Shown here one piece after another: positions 23,371-26,556 of a stretch of DNA of 26,556 nucleotides (position 1 is the stretch's first letter; every line of letters begins with the position of its first letter). Position numbers and translations under genes: made by a program. The stretch lies in assembly GCA_039185015.1 (NCBI GenBank), contig JBCDAU010000056.1, forward strand, positions 1 through 26,556. The letters run 5' to 3'. This stretch comes from JBCBSZ01 sp039185015. Lineage in GTDB: Bacteria; Actinomycetota; Acidimicrobiia; Acidimicrobiales; Poriferisodalaceae. The notes beneath the pieces were generated by a model. That model saw nothing but the letters and a program-made list of their open reading frames with translations, was not told where the DNA came from and ran no database searches.

Positions 23371-25047
23371 GTGTCCTTCCCCCGCCCGCGACGCGTCGTC
23401 GCGGTCGTCGTCGCGATGTCCCTCGCCGCGCTCGGATCCGTCGTGCCCGCCGTCGCGCAGACCGATCCGGTCGTCCTGACCGACGAGTCGACGTGGCTGC
23501 AGGTCGTCAACCACCACCGGCAGGCGTCCGGACTCGAGCCGATCACCGAGGAGGCCACGTGGACCCCCGGGATCTTCGAGCACCTCCAGTACCTCGAGCT
23601 CACCCCTGCGGCGCTGCAGACGGGGGAGTACGCCAACGCGCATCGGCAGAACCCGGCCAGCCCGTGGGCCACACCGGCGGGAGCGATCGCCGGTCGCTCG
23701 AGCAACATCGGTGGTGGGCCGACGGACCGCGCGGCGATCGAGAGCTGGCTCACGGGTCCCTTCCACGCGATCGGTCTGCTCCGGCCGGGATGGCGCGCGG
23801 GGGCGTTCGGGCGGGACCCGTCCACGGCGCGGGCGATGCTCGACGTCCTCCAGGGCCTCGACTTCAGCCCGATCGAGCAGCCCGTGCTGTTCCCCGGCGA
23901 CGGCGCGATCACGAGTCTGCGCAGCTACGACGGCACCGAGAGCCCCGACCCGCTGGAGAGCTGCCCGGGCTTCGAGGCGCCCACCGGGCTGCCGATCCTG
24001 GCGCTGCTGCCGTCATCGCCGAGCGTGCAGACCACCGCTCGCCTGACGCTCCCCGACGGCTCCCGCGTGGACGAGGGAGACGACCTCTGCGTGTACACGG
24101 CCGCGACCTACCGAACGAGCGACTCGATCCACGGTGCCGTCGGCGGGCAGATCCTCGACGGTGCCAACGCCGTGGTGATCATCCCGCGACGCCCGTTGGC
24201 CGACGGCCCGCACACCGTCGAGCTCTTCGCCCCCGGCGTCGCCGTCCTCGACTGGACCTTCACCGCCGCGGACGCGTCGGTCGCTGGCGGTGCCTCGCTG
24301 CCCGCGCTCGGCGGGGACGGCTACCTGCTCGTCGACGTCGACGGTCGGGTCACGGCGTTCGGTGACGCTCCGGCCCTCGGCTCCGAGACGGGCACCTCGC
24401 CAGGCGTCGACGTCGCCGCGACGCCGACCGGCCAGGGCTACTGGGTGCTCCGGGCCGATGGCACCATCGAGACCAGGGGTGACGCCGCCTTCCACCCGGT
24501 GTCGTCCACCCTCCGCCGCGGGGAGCTGGCTGCGGCGATCACCGCGACCCCCTCGGGAGACGGCTACTGGATCTTCACGAGCTTCGGGCGGGTGCTGGCG
24601 GGCGGTGATGCCGCGCACTTCGGCGACATGGACGGCACCGTGCTCAACGGCCCGGTGCTCGACGGCGTCGCGACGCCGACCGGCCGCGGGTACTACCTCG
24701 TCGCCTCGGACGGGGGCGTGTTCACCTTCGGCGACGCCGTCTTCCGGGGCTCGATGGGATCGACCCCGCTCAACGCGCCGGTCCGCTCACTCGCGCCCGA
24801 CCCCGACGGGGACGGCTACTGGCTCGTCGCCGACGACGGGGGCATCTTCGCCTTCGACGCCGAGTTCATCGGCTCGATGGCGGACGCCCGGCTCAACGGC
24901 CCGATCGTCGGCATCGTCGCTCGCGGCGACGGCTACACCCTCGTCGGCTCGGACGGCGGGGTGTTCTCGTTCGGCGCACCGTTCTTCGGCAGCCTCGGCG
25001 CGCTCGGCGCCGATCGACCGATCGTGTCCATCACGCCCGTGGGTTGA
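23371..25047 (+). CDS. Secreted CAP/SCP-domain protein with six propeller-like repeats
   Basis: The protein is 558 aa. A Sec signal peptide (RPRR, then a hydrophobic core at 9-25) has a likely cleavage after AVA (residue 29). A CAP domain (about 35-165) follows, with VVNHHRQASGLEPI, EYANAHRQNP, WLTGPFHAIGLLRPGWRAGAFG and the final MLDVLQG. A beta-rich linker (170-315) contains two Cys (SCPGF and DLCVY). From residue 317 to the end are six repeats of about 40 aa of the type GYWLVADDGGIFAFDA...SMADARLNGPIVGI. These repeats are common in Acidimicrobiia surface proteins and probably form a six-bladed propeller. The role is unknown; adhesion or cell-wall binding is a guess. The start is fixed by AGGAG seven bases upstream. 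Confidence 0.87.
   Translation: MSFPRPRRVVAVVVAMSLAALGSVVPAVAQTDPVVLTDESTWLQVVNHHRQASGLEPITEEATWTPGIFEHLQYLELTPAALQTGEYANAHRQNPASPWATPAGAIAGRSSNIGGGPTDRAAIESWLTGPFHAIGLLRPGWRAGAFGRDPSTARAMLDVLQGLDFSPIEQPVLFPGDGAITSLRSYDGTESPDPLESCPGFEAPTGLPILALLPSSPSVQTTARLTLPDGSRVDEGDDLCVYTAATYRTSDSIHGAVGGQILDGANAVVIIPRRPLADGPHTVELFAPGVAVLDWTFTAADASVAGGASLPALGGDGYLLVDVDGRVTAFGDAPALGSETGTSPGVDVAATPTGQGYWVLRADGTIETRGDAAFHPVSSTLRRGELAAAITATPSGDGYWIFTSFGRVLAGGDAAHFGDMDGTVLNGPVLDGVATPTGRGYYLVASDGGVFTFGDAVFRGSMGSTPLNAPVRSLAPDPDGDGYWLVADDGGIFAFDAEFIGSMADARLNGPIVGIVARGDGYTLVGSDGGVFSFGAPFFGSLGALGADRPIVSITPVG
24319..25044 (+). repeat. Six tandem coding repeats of about 40 codons
   Basis: Each unit begins with Gly-Tyr followed by a three-to-four residue strand and Asp-Gly (GYLLVDVDG, GYWVLRADG, GYWIFTSFG, GYYLVASDG, GYWLVADDG, GYTLVGSDG). 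The last three are the most alike; the first two have drifted most. Confidence 0.8.
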
Positions 25048-25061
25048 GGGCGGCGACGCCC
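25048..25061 (+). terminator. Short hairpin after the CAP gene
   Basis: GGGCG-GCGA-CGCCC begins right after the stop codon: five GC pairs with a GNRA-type loop and no U-run. It is weak on its own. Confidence 0.25.
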
Positions 25062-25080
25062 GGAGCGCGACCATCCTGTG

Positions 25081-25707
25081 ATGGCCGACGATCCGTACGC
25101 CGCCTTTCCCGCCGGCTTCTTCGACCGCTCGGACCCGAGTGACGACGCCAGGTTCTACGGGCCGGCTCGCCTCGTCACCCACATCGACGCCGGCGCCATC
25201 GCCGCCGTCGGTGCGCTGTACGAGGAGCTCGAGGTCGAGGGCCGGGTGCTCGACCTGTGCTCGAGCTGGATCTCGCACTTCCGGACCGCTCCGACCGAGC
25301 TGATCGCCCTCGGGATGAACGCCGAGGAGCTCGCGGCCAACCCGCAGGCCGCCCGCTGGGTCGTGCACGACCTCAACGCGGATCCCACCCTGCCGTTCGA
25401 GGACGGCGAGCTCGACCACGCCGTCTGCTGCGTGTCCGTCGACTACCTCGTCCGGCCCTTCGAGGTGTTCGCCGAGATCGCTCGCTGCCTGCGCCCCGGC
25501 GGTCGCTTCGCGTGCACGTTCTCGAACCGGTGCTTCCCGACCAAGGCGATCCGGGGTTGGCTCGCCACCGACGATGCCAGCCACGTGCGCGTGGTCGAGG
25601 AGTACTTCGCCAGGACCCCCGGCTTCGTCGACGTGCGGTCCGACGAGCGGATCCCTCCCGGTCGTGGCGGCGACCCGCTCTGGGCGGTCTGGGCCGAGCG
25701 GGGCTGA
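25081..25707 (+). CDS. Class I SAM-dependent methyltransferase-fold protein
   Basis: The protein is 208 aa from ATG 25081 (GTG 25078 is directly before it). The Rossmann-like core shows GRVLDLCSSWISHF in place of the usual GxGxG loop, then IALGMNAEELAANP, LPFEDGELDHAVCCVSVDYLVRP (motifs II-III) and EIARCLRPGGRFACTFSNRCFP. The motif I loop has Cys-Ser-Ser rather than Gly-x-Gly, so SAM binding may differ or be weak. Proteins of this kind are often called methyltransferase type 11; the substrate is unknown. It follows the CAP gene by 33 bases, with a weak hairpin between. Confidence 0.8.
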   Translation: MADDPYAAFPAGFFDRSDPSDDARFYGPARLVTHIDAGAIAAVGALYEELEVEGRVLDLCSSWISHFRTAPTELIALGMNAEELAANPQAARWVVHDLNADPTLPFEDGELDHAVCCVSVDYLVRPFEVFAEIARCLRPGGRFACTFSNRCFPTKAIRGWLATDDASHVRVVEEYFARTPGFVDVRSDERIPPGRGGDPLWAVWAERG

Positions 25708-25735
25708 GGGGCCACCGGAGCGCGCACCGGACCGG

Positions 25736-25741
25736 CACACT
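25736..25741 (+). promoter_or_regulatory. -10-like hexamer for the helicase-associated gene
   Basis: CACACT ends six bases before GTG 25748. It misses the first T of TANNNT but holds the same position as the hexamers of other leaderless genes in the window. Confidence 0.25.
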
Positions 25742-25747
25742 GGTGGC

Positions 25748-26556
25748 GTGGTCCTGACCGATCAGCTGCGAGCGCTCAGCGACGCCGACCTCGCCGACCT
25801 CTTCCGCCACCGCCCCGACCTGGCCGCCGCCGCCGAGCGCGGCTTCGGTGCCGTGGCCCGCCGAGCGGGCACGGCGCACTCGCTCGGTCGCCTGCTCGTC
25901 CGTTCCGACGTCGGCATGCTCGTCGCCGCCGAGGGCGTGTGCGCCGCACCCGGTGCCGAGCTCGGAGAGCTGGCCGAGCTGATCGGCACCGACGACCCCG
26001 ACGGCCTCCTCGACGCCGTCGATCGCCTCCGCCGCCGAGGAGCGGTGGTCGTGGAGGGTGGTCGGCTCCACCCGGTCGGCCAGCTGGTCGAGCTCTTCCC
26101 CTACCCGTTCGGTCTCGGGCGACCCGTCGCCGAGCTGGCCCGGTCCTCCGCGACCTCCGAGCTCCGCTTCGTGCTCGACCGGATAGGTGGTACGACCGAC
26201 GGCGGCCACGGCGAGCTGCTCGAGCACCTCGCCGACTCGCTCGCCGACCGGCACGTCGTCCACCGGGTGATCGACGGCCTGCCCGGCGACGCGGCGGCGC
26301 TCGCCTGTCGGTTGGTCGAGCGGCGCATGCCACTGGTCGAGATGCCGGTCCGGGTCCAGCACGATCCCGAGGACGCTCGCACCCGCCTCGTCCGGGCCGG
26401 CCTCCTCCACCCGATCGGCCACGAGCGCGCCGAGCTGGCCCGCGAGGTCTCGATCGCGCTGGCCGAGGACGGGCTCGCACCGGATACGTCCTTCCGACCG
26501 CCACGGCCGCCGCGCCACCCGGCGGCCGATCGGAGCCGGATCGACGCGGAGGCCGC
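25748..26556 (+). CDS. Helicase-associated (XPB-type C-terminal domain) protein, N-terminal part
   Basis: The frame is open from GTG 25748 to the window edge: 269 codons plus two bases, with no stop. The N-terminus LTDQLRALSDADLADLFRHRPDL and the later LFPYPFGLGRPVAEL and RLVRAGLLHPIGHERAELAREVSIAL match the actinobacterial family of Rv0862c from memory. Those proteins carry winged-helix repeats and a helicase C-terminal-3 domain, and sit beside an XPB (ERCC3-like) DNA repair helicase. The helicase-related region lies beyond the window. The neighbour to the right is expected to be an XPB gene. Confidence 0.75.
   Translation, partial: MVLTDQLRALSDADLADLFRHRPDLAAAAERGFGAVARRAGTAHSLGRLLVRSDVGMLVAAEGVCAAPGAELGELAELIGTDDPDGLLDAVDRLRRRGAVVVEGGRLHPVGQLVELFPYPFGLGRPVAELARSSATSELRFVLDRIGGTTDGGHGELLEHLADSLADRHVVHRVIDGLPGDAAALACRLVERRMPLVEMPVRVQHDPEDARTRLVRAGLLHPIGHERAELAREVSIALAEDGLAPDTSFRPPRPPRHPAADRSRIDAEA

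Overview
This is high-GC actinobacterial DNA. Three things point to an Acidimicrobiia-like (Ilumatobacter/Microthrix-type) actinobacterium: the very high GC; a maleylpyruvate-isomerase-family enzyme of the mycothiol-dependent group; and a secreted protein with tandem 'GYWLVasDGGiFsFGda' repeats, which I associate with that class. The lineage is an inference from gene content, because no rRNA or tRNA gene is present. Genes are densely packed on both strands and no gene-free stretch exceeds 300 bases.

Layout. 1-58: tail of an upstream gene. 127-1485: membrane-anchored Asp-box protein, converging on an OmpR-type two-component pair (1466-3501). 3642-5222: membrane Ser/Thr kinase with a long repetitive Gly/Asn/Asp tail. 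5232-5621: S4 RNA-binding protein, divergent from uridine kinase (5683-6309). A strong hairpin terminator at 6363-6388 separates uridine kinase from a minus-strand run: LLM monooxygenase, unrecognised protein, AzlD, AzlC. azlC is divergent from an XRE-cupin regulator (9447-10028), and the two start codons lie only 13 bases apart. 10039-13622 is a second minus-strand run: homocysteine S-methyltransferase-type protein, aldo/keto reductase, cytochrome P450, orphan PemK/MazF-like protein. A perfect 22-bp inverted repeat lies between pemK and a plus-strand alpha/beta hydrolase, which overlaps a convergent thioesterase. Then come an MDMPI-family protein and an M20 peptidase (both minus), and a family III CoA transferase very like 2-methylfumaryl-CoA isomerase (plus).

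From 18553 to 22269 there is a plus-strand cluster: a MATE efflux protein that has no ATG/GTG/TTG start and appears to begin at CTG, a perfect palindrome over its stop codon, a TetR regulator, and a protein overlapping TetR by four bases that resembles the drug-binding and phospho-His parts of rifampin phosphotransferase/PEP synthase but lacks the ATP-grasp domain. This is the most interesting locus in the window: a candidate drug-sensing, efflux and modification module. The right end holds a double-hotdog MaoC hydratase (minus), a secreted CAP-domain/propeller-repeat protein, a small SAM methyltransferase, and the start of an XPB-type helicase-associated protein cut by the window edge.

Two themes cross the window. 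First, many starts without a Shine-Dalgarno have a TANNNT hexamer 6-9 bases upstream, as expected for leaderless transcripts, while the other genes have clear GGAG-type sites. Second, the CoA transferase and the MaoC hydratase both resemble enzymes of mesaconyl-CoA chemistry in the 3-hydroxypropionate bicycle, though they are 4 kb apart and not in one operon.
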